Source of the DNA: Acidimicrobiia bacterium
Lineage (GTDB): Bacteria > Actinomycetota > Acidimicrobiia > IMCC26256 > PALSA-555
DNA: 64,000 nucleotides
Reading direction: 5' to 3'
NCBI GenBank assembly: GCA_040881685.1
Contig: JBBECS010000047.1
Coordinates: 3,575-67,574 of the forward strand
Shown one piece after another: positions 1 to 8,501 of the stretch. The notes under the pieces were generated by a model, which was given only the letters and a program-made list of their open reading frames with translations, was not told the DNA's origin and made no database searches. The position numbers and the translations under genes are program-made. Positions within the stretch are counted from its first letter, which is position 1. Each line of letters opens with the position of its first letter.

Positions 1-318
1 TACATCTATGGCGTCGGTCGAAACGTCGCGAAGACGGTGTGTGACCAGACCAAGCTCTCGCGTGACACCCGCGTGCGCGACCTCACCGACGAGGAAATCG
101 CCAAGCTGCGGTCATGGATCGACGCGAACCTCAAGGTCGAGGGTGACCTGCGCCGCGAGGTTGCCGCCAACATCAAGCGCAAGGTCGAGATCGGGAGCTA
201 CGAGGGCATCCGGCACCGCCGGGGCCTGCCGGTCCGTGGCCAGCGCACCCGCACGAACGCGCGCACCCGCAAGGGTCCGAAGAAGACCGTCGCCGGCCGC
301 AAGAAGGCCCGCAAGTGA
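1..318 (+). CDS. rpsM: 30S ribosomal protein S13, C-terminal part
   Basis: The reading frame is open from the first base ([13 protein letters not shown]), so the true start lies upstream of the window. It encodes the S13 H2TH-type region followed by the basic tail with [22 protein letters not shown], which contacts 16S rRNA in the head of the small subunit and the P-site tRNA. It is followed after 26 bp by rpsK, as in the conserved alpha operon. The 5' end is missing because of the window edge, not because of damage. Confidence 0.96.
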   Translation, partial: YIYGVGRNVAKTVCDQTKLSRDTRVRDLTDEEIAKLRSWIDANLKVEGDLRREVAANIKRKVEIGSYEGIRHRRGLPVRGQRTRTNARTRKGPKKTVAGRKKARK

Positions 319-344
319 CGCACGAGTCGAGGAAGTAGGGGTTC

Positions 345-743
345 GTGGCCAAGCCAGCCGCTGGTGGACGGCGACCGAAGCGCAAAGAGCGCAAGAACAT
401 CGCCTACGGCGTTGCGCACATCAAGTCGTCGTTCAACAACACGATCATCACGATCACCGACCAGCAGGGCAACGCGATCGCCTGGGCCTCGTCGGGGAAC
501 GTGGGGTTCAAGGGCTCGCGCAAGAGCACGCCGTTCGCCGCACAGCTCGCGGCCGAGACGGTTGCCCGGCGCGCCATGGAGCACGGCGTGCGCAAGGTCG
601 ACGTGGTGGTGAAGGGTCCAGGCTCCGGCCGCGAGACCGCCATCCGCACGATCCAGAACACGGGCATCGAAGTGGTCGGCATCAAGGACGTCACCCCCAT
701 CCCGCACAACGGCTGTCGCCAGCCGAAGCGGAGGCGGGTCTGA
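345..743 (+). CDS. rpsK: 30S ribosomal protein S11
   Basis: 132 residues, normal for S11, which sits on the platform of the 30S subunit. Diagnostic segments are [18 protein letters not shown] near the N-terminus and [16 protein letters not shown] at the C-terminus. The start is GTG at 345, preceded by a GAGGAAG ribosome-binding site at about 329-335. It lies between rpsM and rpsD in the alpha operon and is probably cotranscribed with both. Confidence 0.97.
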   Translation: MAKPAAGGRRPKRKERKNIAYGVAHIKSSFNNTIITITDQQGNAIAWASSGNVGFKGSRKSTPFAAQLAAETVARRAMEHGVRKVDVVVKGPGSGRETAIRTIQNTGIEVVGIKDVTPIPHNGCRQPKRRRV

Positions 744-774
744 TGGCTCGCTCCACCATCGCGAGGAAAGTCTG

Positions 775-1398
775 ATGGCCAGGTACACGGCTGCGGTTTG
801 CAAGCTCTGTCGACGCGAGCGGATGAAGCTGTTCCTCAAGGGCCCGAAGTGCGAGTCCATGAAGTGCCCGGTGGAGCGCAAGCCGTACCCGCCCGGCGAG
901 CACGGCCGTGGCCGCATCCGCGAGAGCGAGTACCTGATCCAGCTGCGCGAGAAGCAGAAGGCCCGGCGCATCTACGGCGTGCTCGAGAAGCAGTTCCGCC
1001 GCATGTACGCCGCCGCCAACGGTGAGGCCGGCATCACCGGCGAGATCCTGCTGCGCATGCTCGAGCAGCGCATCGACAACGTGGTGTTCCGAGCCAACTT
1101 CGCGGCGAGCCGCAACCAGGCGCGCCAGTTCGTGCGCCACGGCCACGTGCTGGTGAACGACAAGCGGGTCACGATCCCCTCGTACCAAGTGCGCAAGGAA
1201 GACGTGGTCACGCTGTCCGAGAAGGCCAGGAAGAACATCGTCGTGCGTCACAACCTCGACACGATCGACCGCGCGATCCCGCAGTGGCTCGACGTGAAGG
1301 CCGACGCGTTCCAAGCGACGGTTCGTGACCTGCCGTTGCGCGAGCAGATCGACGTGCCCGTGCGCGAGCAGCTCATCGTCGAGCTCTACTCCAAGTAA
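775..1398 (+). CDS. rpsD: 30S ribosomal protein S4, zinc-binding type
   Basis: 207 residues. S4 is a primary 16S rRNA binder and, in many bacteria, the translational regulator of the alpha operon. The N-terminal part keeps four cysteines (Cys9, Cys12, Cys26, Cys31) in a C-x2-C ... C-x4-C arrangement, the zinc-binding C+ form known from Thermus S4. The S4 RNA-binding domain follows at about residues 93-155 (RIDNVVFRANFAASRNQARQ, VNDKRVTIPSY). A GAGGAAAG site precedes the ATG. It lies between rpsK and rpoA. Confidence 0.97.
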   Translation: MARYTAAVCKLCRRERMKLFLKGPKCESMKCPVERKPYPPGEHGRGRIRESEYLIQLREKQKARRIYGVLEKQFRRMYAAANGEAGITGEILLRMLEQRIDNVVFRANFAASRNQARQFVRHGHVLVNDKRVTIPSYQVRKEDVVTLSEKARKNIVVRHNLDTIDRAIPQWLDVKADAFQATVRDLPLREQIDVPVREQLIVELYSK

Positions 1399-1428
1399 TC
1401 CCCCGCAGAGCAGAAGAGAAGGCATCTC

Positions 1429-2364
1429 ATGCTGATCATCCAGCGACCTGAGGTCGAGGCCGGCGAGGCCGAGGGCAACGTCCAGTCGTTCGTGATCTCG
1501 CCGCTCGAGCCGGGCTTCGGTCACACGCTCGGCAACAGCCTGCGCCGCACGCTGCTGTCGTCGATCCCCGGCGCGGCCGTCACGCAGGTGCGCTTCGACG
1601 AGGCGCTTCACGAGTTCGACACGATCCCCGGTGTGAAGGAAGACGTCACCGACCTCATCCTGAACATCAAGGACCTCGTGCTGCGCTGCTCCAGCGAGGA
1701 GGCGGTGTCACTGCGTCTCGACAAGCGCGGCCCGGGTGAGGTGACCGCGGGTGACATCCAGACCACCTCCGACGTGGAGGTGCTGAACCCCGCGCTGCAC
1801 ATCGCCAACGTGAACCAGCGCGGTCGCCTCGCCATCGACCTCACGGTCGAGCAGGGGCGTGGCTACCTCTCGGCCGAGCGCAACAAGCGCACGTCCACGA
1901 TCGGTGTGATCCCGGTCGACGCCATCTTCTCGCCGGTGCGCCGCGTGGCGTTCTCGGTCGAGCCGACGCGTGTCGAGCAGGCCACCAACTACGACAAGCT
2001 CACGCTCGAGATCGAGACCGACGGATCGGTCACCCCGCGCGAGGCCCTGGCCTCGGCGGGTGACACGCTGCGGAGCCTCGTGGCCCTGGTCGCCGACCTG
2101 TCCGACGAGCCCCGCGGCCTCGAGCTCGGCGAGGTGTCGCCGGCCACGTCGGCGTCGCCCGACCTCGAGCTGCCCATCGAGGAGCTCGACCTGTCGGAGC
2201 GGCCCCGCAACTGCCTCAAGCGGGCACGCGTCGACACGATCGGTCAGCTCGTGCAGAAGACCGAAGACGATCTGCTCGCGATCACCAACTTCGGCTCGAA
2301 GTCTCTCGAGGAAGTGCTCCAGAAGCTCGACGAGCGCGGCCTCGCGTTGCGCGTCAAGGAGTAA
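1429..2364 (+). CDS. rpoA: DNA-directed RNA polymerase subunit alpha
   Basis: 311 residues. The N-terminal assembly domain (about 1-230) carries the [22 protein letters not shown] signature. A Pro/Ser-rich linker follows, then the helical C-terminal domain (about 248-311; [27 protein letters not shown]) that contacts UP elements and activators. It follows rpsD by 30 bp and is followed by rplQ after only 4 bp, so it is part of the same operon. Confidence 0.98.
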   Translation: MLIIQRPEVEAGEAEGNVQSFVISPLEPGFGHTLGNSLRRTLLSSIPGAAVTQVRFDEALHEFDTIPGVKEDVTDLILNIKDLVLRCSSEEAVSLRLDKRGPGEVTAGDIQTTSDVEVLNPALHIANVNQRGRLAIDLTVEQGRGYLSAERNKRTSTIGVIPVDAIFSPVRRVAFSVEPTRVEQATNYDKLTLEIETDGSVTPREALASAGDTLRSLVALVADLSDEPRGLELGEVSPATSASPDLELPIEELDLSERPRNCLKRARVDTIGQLVQKTEDDLLAITNFGSKSLEEVLQKLDERGLALRVKE

Positions 2365-2368
2365 CACC

Positions 2369-2719
2369 GTGGCCACGCCCCGCAAGGGACCGCGTTTCGG
2401 GAGGGATCCGGCGCACCAGCGCCTGATGATGGCGAACCTCGCCGCGAGCCTGTTCGAGGCCGAGCACGTCGTCACCACCGTGGCCAAGGCCAAGGCGTTG
2501 CGTCCCTACGCCGAGCAGCTCATCACCAAGGCCAAGCGCGGCGGCGTGCACGACCGGCGCATGGTCATCTCGAAGATGCACGACAAGCGCGCCACCCACA
2601 AGCTCTTCGCCGAGATCGCCCCCCGCTACGCCGAGCGCCCCGGTGGCTACCTGCGCATCCTCAAGCTCGGGCCCCGGCCGGGTGACAACGCGCCCATGGC
2701 GCGCATCGAGCTGGTCTGA
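2369..2719 (+). CDS. rplQ: 50S ribosomal protein L17
   Basis: 116 residues from a GTG at 2369. The N-terminal block [19 protein letters not shown] and the C-terminal [19 protein letters not shown] are characteristic of L17, which lies near the peptide exit tunnel. The same frame is open further upstream inside rpoA, but homology begins at the GTG, 4 bp after the rpoA stop. truA follows at a 11-bp distance. Confidence 0.96.
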   Translation: MATPRKGPRFGRDPAHQRLMMANLAASLFEAEHVVTTVAKAKALRPYAEQLITKAKRGGVHDRRMVISKMHDKRATHKLFAEIAPRYAERPGGYLRILKLGPRPGDNAPMARIELV

Positions 2720-2730
2720 AGCTCACTGCG

Positions 2731-3537
2731 ATGAGCGAGGCCCCGTCCGGCGTCGCCTGGCGGGCGCAACCGGAGTCGGCACCACCCACCAACACCCTGA
2801 AGCTCGTCATCGCGTACGACGGCACCGCCTTCCGCGGCTTCGCGACCCAGATCGGCCAACGCACTATCGAAGGTGAGCTCACCGCCGCGTTCGACAAGAT
2901 CCTGCCGACGTCAGCGGCGCCGCTCGGCTTGAGGTGCGCGGGGCGGACCGACGCCGGTGTGCACGCGTGGGGCCAAGTGGTGAGCGTAAAGATCCCGGCG
3001 GAGGCCGAACCGGAGCGCGTCCGCCGCGCGCTCAACGGCATCCTCGCTCCCGAGATCGTCGTGCGCCGTTGCCAGCGCGTCGATGCGTCGTTCGACGCGC
3101 GCCGGTCTGCCACATGGCGTCGCTACCAGTACACGATCGTCAACCGGCCGGAACCCGACCCGTTCCTTGCTCGGTACGCCTGGTGGCTCCCCGACCCGCT
3201 CGACGTCTCACGTCTGCGCCTCGCGGCCGATCCGTTCGTAGGCGAGCACGACTTCGCGTCGTTCTGCCGGCGAGGCCCCGAGGGCTCGACGACGGTGCGG
3301 CGGGTGCTCGACTCGCACTGGCTCGACGACGACGGCAGCGGCGTCCTCACCTACGAGATCCGGGCGACCGCGTTCTGCTGGCAGATGGTGCGAGCGATCG
3401 TCGGCACCATGATCGACGCCGCCACCGACAAGCTGCGCCCCGGCGACATCATGAACATCCTGCGAGCAAACAACCGCCAAGCCGCCGGCCGCATCGCCCC
3501 ACCCCAAGGCCTCTCGCTCCAGCAGGTGGGGTACTGA
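2731..3537 (+). CDS. truA: tRNA pseudouridine(38-40) synthase TruA
   Basis: 268 residues. TruA isomerises uridines 38-40 in the anticodon stem-loop of many tRNAs. The catalytic aspartate is Asp74 in GRTDAGVHAWGQV. Other family blocks are LVIAYDGTAFRGFATQ near the N-terminus, HDFASFCRRG in the middle and the C-terminal ATAFCWQMVRAIVGTM. The N-terminus is about 20 residues longer than in typical homologues, so a later start is possible. truA as the last gene after rplQ is common in actinobacteria. Confidence 0.95.
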   Translation: MSEAPSGVAWRAQPESAPPTNTLKLVIAYDGTAFRGFATQIGQRTIEGELTAAFDKILPTSAAPLGLRCAGRTDAGVHAWGQVVSVKIPAEAEPERVRRALNGILAPEIVVRRCQRVDASFDARRSATWRRYQYTIVNRPEPDPFLARYAWWLPDPLDVSRLRLAADPFVGEHDFASFCRRGPEGSTTVRRVLDSHWLDDDGSGVLTYEIRATAFCWQMVRAIVGTMIDAATDKLRPGDIMNILRANNRQAAGRIAPPQGLSLQQVGY

Positions 3538-3547
3538 CCGAATCCGC

Positions 3548-4471
3548 TCAACCGAGGCAGTCCTGAGCGAACTCCTCGATGGGTGGGGTGATCACCGTTT
3601 CGCCGGGGACACCGATCTGGGCGTTGACGTCGGCGTGGGTGTAACCGGGGGTGTCGACCATGGTCACGCTGCCGCCCGCCGCTTCGAGCGCATCGCCGAA
3701 GGCGGTTTGCGCGCCCTGGCGGTCGGGCGTGCCGCGGCGCACGACGAGGAAGTCGGGCGTGTCGTCGTCATCGCCGACGTGCGTCAATGGCGACGCGTCT
3801 CGCAGGGTGTCCTCATCGGCGCCGAACGCGTTGGCCACGAGCAGTTTTGCTCCGGGTCCGTCCTCACCACGAGCGAGGAGGTCGTACGACGCGGTGTCGT
3901 TGGAGATCACGCACTGGATCGCTGACACATCGCCGTCGGCCTGCTCGACGTAGGTGTCGTCGAGACCGACGAGCGCCACGAGGTGCGCACCGGCCGAGTG
4001 ACCGATGAGCGCGAGCTGCTCACTGTCGCCGCCATAGGCATCGATGTGCTGTTCCACCCACGCCACCGCGGCGCCGACGTCGTCGGCGTGCGCCGGGTGT
4101 TGAGGACGGTCGGGGTTACGGACGGGGTCGGAGAGCCGGTAGTTGACGCTCACGAACACATACCCGAGCTCGTTGAAGAACGTGGCCTTGTTGCCGACCA
4201 CGCGTTTGTCGCCCTTGCGCCAACCGCCACCGTGCACGTACACGACGACGGGAACGGAGTCGCAGCCCTTGGCGTCCTCGAATCCGTACACGTCGAGCTG
4301 TTGGAGTGGCGAGACCGGACTGTCCAGAGAGTCGATCCCGAGGACCGCCGGTGCGGTGGTGCAGTCGGCGCCTGAGGCGCTGGCGGCGCCGGCGTTCCCG
4401 GCTCCCGCCGCCCAGATCGCAACCGAGAGGCAGATGGTCAGGCAGATGGCAAGCGTCTTCATGCCCCTCAC
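3548..4471 (-). CDS. Secreted alpha/beta hydrolase (esterase/lipase, BD-FAE-like)
   Basis: 307 residues with an N-terminal signal sequence (about 1-30; hydrophobic core LAICLTICLSVAIW, Ala/Gly-rich cleavage region). The mature part has the oxyanion-loop motif HGGGW (about residues 80-84), the nucleophile elbow GHSAG with Ser159, and a late GYTHAD that would hold the catalytic His. This fits the carboxylesterase/BD-FAE type of hydrolase acting outside the membrane. It is the downstream gene of a two-gene minus-strand unit with the phosphatase-like gene at 4498-6021 and converges on truA. The substrate cannot be told. Confidence 0.85.
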   Translation of the reverse strand: MRGMKTLAICLTICLSVAIWAAGAGNAGAASASGADCTTAPAVLGIDSLDSPVSPLQQLDVYGFEDAKGCDSVPVVVYVHGGGWRKGDKRVVGNKATFFNELGYVFVSVNYRLSDPVRNPDRPQHPAHADDVGAAVAWVEQHIDAYGGDSEQLALIGHSAGAHLVALVGLDDTYVEQADGDVSAIQCVISNDTASYDLLARGEDGPGAKLLVANAFGADEDTLRDASPLTHVGDDDDTPDFLVVRRGTPDRQGAQTAFGDALEAAGGSVTMVDTPGYTHADVNAQIGVPGETVITPPIEEFAQDCLG

Positions 4472-4497
4472 GATGCCCCTCGAATGTGAGGGAAATG

Positions 4498-6021
4498 TCA
4501 GCCGGGCGTTTCGCCGAGGTACAGGAAGCCGTAGCCCTCGTCGCGGAAGGTGAGGTCGGCGTCGCGCAGTGGCACGTCCCAGTCGCCGTTCACCGCCGGG
4601 TCGGTCTCCTCCATGCCGTGGTCGGCGAGGAGCACGAACGCGGTGTCGTCGAACGCGCCGGCCCGCTCGATCGCCGCCAAGATCTCGCCCATGCGGCCGT
4701 CGCTATCGCGCACTGACGCCGCGGCCACCTCGGAGTGCGGTCCGCCCTCGTGCATCGCCGAGTCGGTGAGCGTGAAGTTGCAGAACATGAACCGGGGCAA
4801 CGGATACGACTCGTCCCGGTACGACCCGCCCCAGATGCCCACGGCCTGGTCGGTGCCCATGTGGTCGACGACCGACGACCACGAGTAGTCCTTCGACGGT
4901 CGCACGAAACGCTCTGTCGTGTGGGGCAGCCCGTCGGGCGACTTCGGGATCGGTGGCACTTCGCCGCGGCGGAAGAACTGAAAGGTGGAGTAGTCGGCGC
5001 CGATGTCGCAGGGCTCGTTCACCGATGCGGTGAACATTCCGGGCTCGACGCGGTGGATGGCGTCGTGGATCGAGTCGATGCCGTCCACGCAGCTGTTCAT
5101 CGCGGTCGGCCATGTGGCGTTGGAGTTGGTGATGATCTGTTCGCCGGTACGCCGGTCGAACCACGCGTTGTGGAGGATGCCGTGGTGCCCGGGGAGCCGA
5201 CCCGTGATCACTGACGTATGGTTGGCCAGGGTGACCGTGGGCAGCCCCGCCATCGCGCCATAGCCGTAGGCAGTGCCCATCTCGATGAGGCGGGCGACGT
5301 TCGGGGCCTCGCCCCGTCCGGCCATGTCGTACAACACGTTCGAGTTCGTGCCGTCGAACAGGAACGCCACCACGTGGCGCAGCCGGCCGGCCGAAGGATC
5401 GAGTGAGTCGTCGAGCACGACGCCGTCCTGACCGGCGAGGTGCGTGCCGTCGGCGGCTCGATCGACGCCGAGCAGCTCGAGCACGGTGGGCGCAACGTCC
5501 ACGAGGCGCGCCGAACGCGGGACCACGCCGTCCGTGCGCACGCCCTTGCCCGCAAGCACCAATGGTGCGCGGGCCTGGACGATCCCGAGCGAGCCGTGCT
5601 CGCCGCGATGGCCGCCCTGGTCCTCCCAGTTGTGATCGGCCGAGTGCAACACGCACAGGTCCGGTGCAGCCGGGTGATCGAAGAGCTGCGCAACGTGGTC
5701 GAAGGCGTGCGGGTACGAGTTCTCGCGCCGGTGCGGGTTGGTGTTGGCGAGCTCGTCGGCCAGCGGCGTGAACCGATCGACGGACTGGTCGGCGAGCGGG
5801 TCGGCGCCCTCGGTCTCCACGACCTCGTACCCACCGTCGCCATCGCGTCGGAACCGAACCATGCCCTCGGCCGAGCGGGCTTCATAGGCCTCGTCCCGGG
5901 CCAGGAGCACCATGTCGACGATCGGCTCGAGCGCGGAGTCGGTGAGGATCGCGAGGGCGGCGTCGGCGTCAGCGGCGCGCTCGGGGGCGAGCCAGGTCGG
6001 TGACCCGGTGGTCATGGCCAT
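4498..6021 (-). CDS. Alkaline phosphatase superfamily protein (phosphodiesterase-like) with permuted motif order
   Basis: 507 residues. The second half holds the catalytic signature of nucleotide pyrophosphatase/phosphodiesterases: Asp223 in FLFDGT, the Thr nucleophile Thr264 in PTVTLANH, Asp420 and His424 in LTDSAMH, and Asp467-His468 in ADHGM. The block that normally comes last in the family, with the final metal-binding His (GEHGS, His142) followed by [12 protein letters not shown] and [16 protein letters not shown], lies N-terminal instead (about 120-185). All usual ligands are therefore present but circularly rearranged. No clear signal peptide is visible. Two Met codons (6021 and 6015) could start it. 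It is transcribed divergently from rplM. Confidence 0.82.
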   Translation of the reverse strand: MAMTTGSPTWLAPERAADADAALAILTDSALEPIVDMVLLARDEAYEARSAEGMVRFRRDGDGGYEVVETEGADPLADQSVDRFTPLADELANTNPHRRENSYPHAFDHVAQLFDHPAAPDLCVLHSADHNWEDQGGHRGEHGSLGIVQARAPLVLAGKGVRTDGVVPRSARLVDVAPTVLELLGVDRAADGTHLAGQDGVVLDDSLDPSAGRLRHVVAFLFDGTNSNVLYDMAGRGEAPNVARLIEMGTAYGYGAMAGLPTVTLANHTSVITGRLPGHHGILHNAWFDRRTGEQIITNSNATWPTAMNSCVDGIDSIHDAIHRVEPGMFTASVNEPCDIGADYSTFQFFRRGEVPPIPKSPDGLPHTTERFVRPSKDYSWSSVVDHMGTDQAVGIWGGSYRDESYPLPRFMFCNFTLTDSAMHEGGPHSEVAAASVRDSDGRMGEILAAIERAGAFDDTAFVLLADHGMEETDPAVNGDWDVPLRDADLTFRDEGYGFLYLGETPG

Positions 6022-6068
6022 CGGCGCCAGGCTAGGCGAGCCCCGATTTCGGTCTGCCGCGGTGCCGA

Positions 6069-6098
6069 TTGCCCGAAATTGGGGCGCTTGGGTAGGAT
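6069..6098 (+). promoter_or_regulatory. Putative promoter of rplM-rpsI
   Basis: TTGCCC at 6069-6074 and TAGGAT at 6093-6098 are separated by 18 bp and each match four of six positions of the vegetative consensus. They lie about 65 bp before the likely rplM start in the divergent gap with the phosphatase gene. This is called from spacing and sequence only. Confidence 0.4.
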
Positions 6099-6164
6099 GG
6101 CTGGTCTTCGAGGCCGCTCGCGGTCACGAGCAGCCCAATCCTCCTTTCTCTGGTGAGGACCCGC

Positions 6165-6617
6165 GTGCGGACCTTTCAACCCAAGCCCGACGACATCCAG
6201 CGCGCCTGGCACGTCGTCGACGCCGACGGCGTCGTGCTCGGTCGGCTCGCGTCCGAGGTCGCCGTCGTGCTGCGCGGGAAGCACAAGCCGATCTGGGCGC
6301 CACACGTCGATGTGGGCGACCACGTCGTGGTGATCAACGCAGCCAAGCTCGACATCAACCCCCGCAAGGCCGAGGGCAAGCTCTACCGCCGCCACTCCGG
6401 CTACCCGGGTGGGTTGCGCTCCGAGACGCTCGCGCACCTGCTCGCACGCGACCCCGAGCGAGTGATTCGCCTCGCGGTCAAGGGGATGCTCCCGAAGGGC
6501 CCACTCGGTCGCCAGATGATCACCAAGCTGCGTGTGTATGCCGGCCCCACGCACCCGCACGCCGCGCAGCAGCCTCAACCCCTCGCACTCACGTCCACCA
6601 CCAAACGCGCCAGCTAA
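6165..6617 (+). CDS. rplM: 50S ribosomal protein L13
   Basis: 150 residues from GTG 6165. L13 is an early-assembly protein of the large subunit. Family blocks are [20 protein letters not shown] at the start, [18 protein letters not shown], and [13 protein letters not shown] with [11 protein letters not shown] near the end. An in-frame GTG at 6153 is also open, but a GAGGA site at 6155-6159 places the ribosome on 6165 and homology begins there. rpsI follows after 11 bp, the usual L13-S9 pair. Confidence 0.95.
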   Translation: MRTFQPKPDDIQRAWHVVDADGVVLGRLASEVAVVLRGKHKPIWAPHVDVGDHVVVINAAKLDINPRKAEGKLYRRHSGYPGGLRSETLAHLLARDPERVIRLAVKGMLPKGPLGRQMITKLRVYAGPTHPHAAQQPQPLALTSTTKRAS

Positions 6618-6628
6618 GAGGAGCACTG

Positions 6629-7021
6629 TTGTCCAAGCCGCTGATCCAGACGACCGGTCGTCGCAAGGAGGCGGTTGCGCGCGTGCGCCTGCGTCCTGGC
6701 AGCGGGCAGATCGTCATCAATCACAAGCCGATGGAGCAATACTTCACGATCCTCACGCACCAGCAGAGCGCGACCGAGGCGCTGCGCCTCACGCAGACGG
6801 CCGACGTGTACGACGTCGACGCGTCGCTCGACGGCGGTGGCGTGAGTGGGCAGGCCGGCGCACTGCGACTCGGGATCGCCCGCGCGCTCGTCGCTCTCGA
6901 CGACGAGCTGCGCCCGACGCTCAAGAAAGCCGGGTTGCTGGTGCGCGACGCCCGCGAGAAGGAGCGCCGAAAGTACGGCCTGAAGAAGGCCCGCAAGGCG
7001 CCCCAGTACTCGAAGCGCTGA
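6629..7021 (+). CDS. rpsI: 30S ribosomal protein S9
   Basis: 130 residues from a TTG start at 6629, placed by the strong AAGAGGAG site at about 6615-6622 and by homology from [14 protein letters not shown] onward. The C-terminal [22 protein letters not shown] is the S9 tail that reaches the P-site tRNA; it ends in the typical Lys-Arg. The frame is open upstream through rplM, but that is not S9 sequence. glmM follows 25 bp later. Confidence 0.95.
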   Translation: MSKPLIQTTGRRKEAVARVRLRPGSGQIVINHKPMEQYFTILTHQQSATEALRLTQTADVYDVDASLDGGGVSGQAGALRLGIARALVALDDELRPTLKKAGLLVRDAREKERRKYGLKKARKAPQYSKR

Positions 7022-7046
7022 CGCGCGATTCGGGGCTCACCGGCCC

Positions 7047-8399
7047 GTGACACTCGAGTTCGGCACCGACGGCATCCGAGGCCTCGCCAACCGCGAGCTC
7101 ACGCCGGAGCTCGTCACTGCCCTCGGTCGCGTGCTCGCGCACGTCATGGGCACCGATCAAGCGTTCGTCATCGGTCGTGACACGCGCCGTTCAGGTCCGA
7201 TGATCCAGGCCGCGCTCGTCGCGGGCCTGTGCGCCGAGGGCGCCGAGGTCGAGCTCGCCGGAGTGATTCCCACGCCGGGTGTCGCGCACCTTGCGAAGGT
7301 CCGTGGCGCGCCCGCCGCGATGATCTCCGCGAGCCACAACCCGTACGAAGACAACGGCATCAAGCTGTTCGCGCCCGGTGGCCGCAAGCTGTCGGCCGAG
7401 CTTGAGCGCCAGGTCGAGGCCGAGTTGCGCGAGATGGCGATGGACGCGCCTGAGCCCGGCCCCGGTGGTGCGGGTGTTGGCGTCGACCGTCAGATACAGA
7501 ACCCGATCGACGAGTACGTCGGCCACCTCGTCGGTGCACTCGAAGGCCGGCGCCTCGACGGCTTGAAGATCGTGCTCGACTGCGGCAACGGCGCCGCCTT
7601 CCGCACCGCGCCAAAGATCTTCAAGGAGCTCGGCGCCGAGATCGAGGTGCTGAACGCCTGGCCCGACGGCACCAACATCAACAAGGACTGTGGATCTACC
7701 GACACCGCCGGGTTGCAGGAGGCGGTCGTGGCGAGCGGCGCTCGCGCCGGGCTTGCGTTCGACGGCGACGGCGACCGCGTGATCGCGGTCGACGAGCGGG
7801 GCGCGATCGTGGACGGCGACCAGATCCTCGCCATCTGCTCGCTCGACATGAACGAGCGCGAGGTGCTCCGAGACCAGGCGGTAGTCGCGACCGTGATGTC
7901 CAACCTCGGGCTTCGCCGCTGCCTGTCTGCGCACGAGATCGAGTTCGTCGAGGTGGACGTGGGCGACCGCAACGTGGTGGACGAGCTCGAGCGCCGCAAC
8001 CTCTCTCTTGGCGGCGAGCAGTCGGGTCACATCATCTTCCCGGATCATGCGACCGGTGGTGACGGCGCGCTCACCGGCGCCATGCTCCTCGACGTCGTGA
8101 ACGGCACCGGCCACTCGCTCGGCCTGCTCGCCGGCGTCATGCAGAAGTTCCCCCAGGTGCTGCGCAACGTGCGCGTGCGTGACCGCGGCGCCATCGAGGC
8201 CGACACGATCTTCTGGGAGGAAGCCCGTCAGATCGACCAAGAGCTCCAGCCCGACGGCCGCGTCCTCGTCCGCCCGTCGGGCACCGAGCCCGTCGTACGC
8301 GTCATGGTCGAGGCCCCGAGCGTCGAACGCGCCGAGCTCGTCGCCGACCGCCTGGTGGACTTGGTCGAGCGCGCCAGCTTCGACCCACCCCTCGGGTAG
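7047..8399 (+). CDS. glmM: Phosphoglucosamine mutase
   Basis: 450 residues from GTG 7047. It interconverts glucosamine-6-phosphate and glucosamine-1-phosphate on the way to UDP-GlcNAc for peptidoglycan. The phosphoserine loop is ISASHNP (Ser96), the metal-binding loop is DGDGDR (about 238-243), the sugar-binding loop is GGEQSGH and the C-terminal phosphate-binding loop is RPSGTEPVVRVMVE. The gene lies between rpsI and the GlmS-like gene, the conserved actinobacterial order, and is followed by a large inverted repeat. Confidence 0.96.
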   Translation: MTLEFGTDGIRGLANRELTPELVTALGRVLAHVMGTDQAFVIGRDTRRSGPMIQAALVAGLCAEGAEVELAGVIPTPGVAHLAKVRGAPAAMISASHNPYEDNGIKLFAPGGRKLSAELERQVEAELREMAMDAPEPGPGGAGVGVDRQIQNPIDEYVGHLVGALEGRRLDGLKIVLDCGNGAAFRTAPKIFKELGAEIEVLNAWPDGTNINKDCGSTDTAGLQEAVVASGARAGLAFDGDGDRVIAVDERGAIVDGDQILAICSLDMNEREVLRDQAVVATVMSNLGLRRCLSAHEIEFVEVDVGDRNVVDELERRNLSLGGEQSGHIIFPDHATGGDGALTGAMLLDVVNGTGHSLGLLAGVMQKFPQVLRNVRVRDRGAIEADTIFWEEARQIDQELQPDGRVLVRPSGTEPVVRVMVEAPSVERAELVADRLVDLVERASFDPPLG

Positions 8400-8405
8400 T
8401 TGCTG

Positions 8406-8454
8406 GTTCTCGGCACGTTCAACGACCCCACGGGTCATCCAGCGTGCCGAGAAC
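8406..8454. repeat. 12-bp inverted repeat with nested hairpin between glmM and the GlmS-like gene
   Basis: Arms GTTCTCGGCACG (8406-8417) and CGTGCCGAGAAC (8443-8454) are perfectly complementary. Inside the 25-nt loop a second stem GACCC/GGGTC (8424-8436) can form. It starts 7 bp after the glmM stop, so it could be a terminator or processing site, but no T-run follows. The glmS ribozyme core is not recognisable here. Confidence 0.7.
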
Positions 8455-8501
8455 GGACGGGCAGTCTCGTCACCCCTCGGCTGCCGTAGGATTGGTGCTT
8501 C

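Noticed and set aside
8400-8501. glmS ribozyme before the GlmS-like gene
   Set aside because: The gap is too short and lacks the ribozyme core; only an inverted repeat is present.
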